DNA of 5,222 bases, taken from positions 1-5,222 of the forward strand of contig CAZKAB010000069.1 of NCBI GenBank assembly GCA_964550615.1, in the 5' to 3' direction. The position numbers were made by a program, and so were the translations under genes. The first letter of the stretch is position 1; each line of letters starts with the position of its first letter. Shown in pieces: positions 5,202-5,222 of the stretch. The stretch comes from M55B144 sp964550615 (lineage in GTDB: Bacteria > Bipolaricaulota > Bipolaricaulia > UBA7950 > UBA9294). The notes under the pieces were generated by a model. It did no database searches and was not told the DNA's origin. It worked only from the letters and a program-made list of their open reading frames with translations.

Positions 5202-5222
5202 ACCCCAAGATTCAAGATCTGA
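5202..5222 (-). repeat. right inverted repeat (21 bp, at window edge)
   Basis: This is the inverted partner of 4970-4990. It stops at the last base of the window, so the repeat may extend further; the left copy predicts CCCC next. Confidence 0.75.

Larger units (their letters stand above)
4966..5222. mobile_element. inverted-repeat-bounded segment, possible small non-autonomous element (reaches window end)
   Basis: The left end TCAGATCTTGAATC... (4970-4990) and the right end (5202-5222) are inverted repeats matching at 19 of 21 positions, the outermost 14 without mismatch. The left copy is preceded by GGGG; the right copy ends exactly at the window edge, so its outer bases are unseen. The inside (4991-5201) holds no convincing gene. 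A + strand frame stays open from 5006 but lacks an ATG start and any known motif, and an opposite-strand frame crosses both repeats and the integrase stub, as expected of a chance frame. GGCGGC (5074-5079) pairs with GCCGCC (5099-5104). Size and structure suit a MITE-like or repeat-family element; no transposase is present, so the type is not certain. Confidence 0.4.

Noticed and set aside
4705..5208. 167-codon open frame on the minus strand
   Set aside because: It runs antisense through the integrase fragment and into both inverted repeats, has a low-complexity Arg/Ser-rich product without family motifs, and has no ribosome binding site that I can see.
5006..5222. Open + strand frame reading ...VIQAASILDPRAERFRGS... 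to the window end
   Set aside because: It has no ATG start, no ribosome binding site and no recognisable domain, and it lies between inverted repeats. It is probably chance openness, though a gene continuing past the window cannot be excluded.

Overview
The window looks like an accessory stretch of a proteobacterial chromosome, most likely a gammaproteobacterium. This rests on a DgcZ-type zinc-sensing diguanylate cyclase, an integron-type integrase fragment, GGAGG-type ribosome binding sites and moderate to high GC. No rRNA, tRNA or housekeeping gene is present to fix the lineage, so the assignment is an inference.

Left part (30-2120, + strand): three intact genes in one direction. They are a free-standing ProXp-ala-type aminoacyl-tRNA editing deacylase, a class I SAM-dependent methyltransferase starting 4 nt after it, and, after a 95-nt gap, a PIG-L/LmbE-family zinc deacetylase. 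The first two are almost certainly co-transcribed. Nothing in the sequence identifies a shared substrate.

Middle (about 2121-3745): a decayed IS110-family insertion sequence. The transposase reading frame (2538-3448) is nearly full length and keeps the DEDD residues and the C-terminal serine region. It carries a one-base frameshift in a G run near 2787-2791 and an in-frame TAA at 2819-2821. Both flanks are gene-free and rich in hairpins. IS110-family elements carry their bridge (seeker) RNA in such non-coding ends, so each flank is a candidate. An exact TTGACA follows the downstream hairpins.

Right part (3746-4672, - strand): an intact, AT-richer gene for a CZB-GGDEF diguanylate cyclase. Its four zinc ligands have the spacing I recall for E. 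coli DgcZ, and it has GGEEF and a complete RxxD inhibitory site.

Right edge (4688-5222, + strand): the N-terminal stub of an integron-type tyrosine recombinase. It is cut off at a GGGGTCAGATC motif that begins a segment bounded by imperfect 21-bp inverted repeats (4970-4990 and 5202-5222), probably a small non-autonomous element or repeat running past the window. A 10-bp inverted copy of the motif lies at 3671-3680, so the cyclase and integrase stub sit between oppositely oriented copies. The right two thirds therefore read as a mosaic of mobile debris around one working signalling gene.
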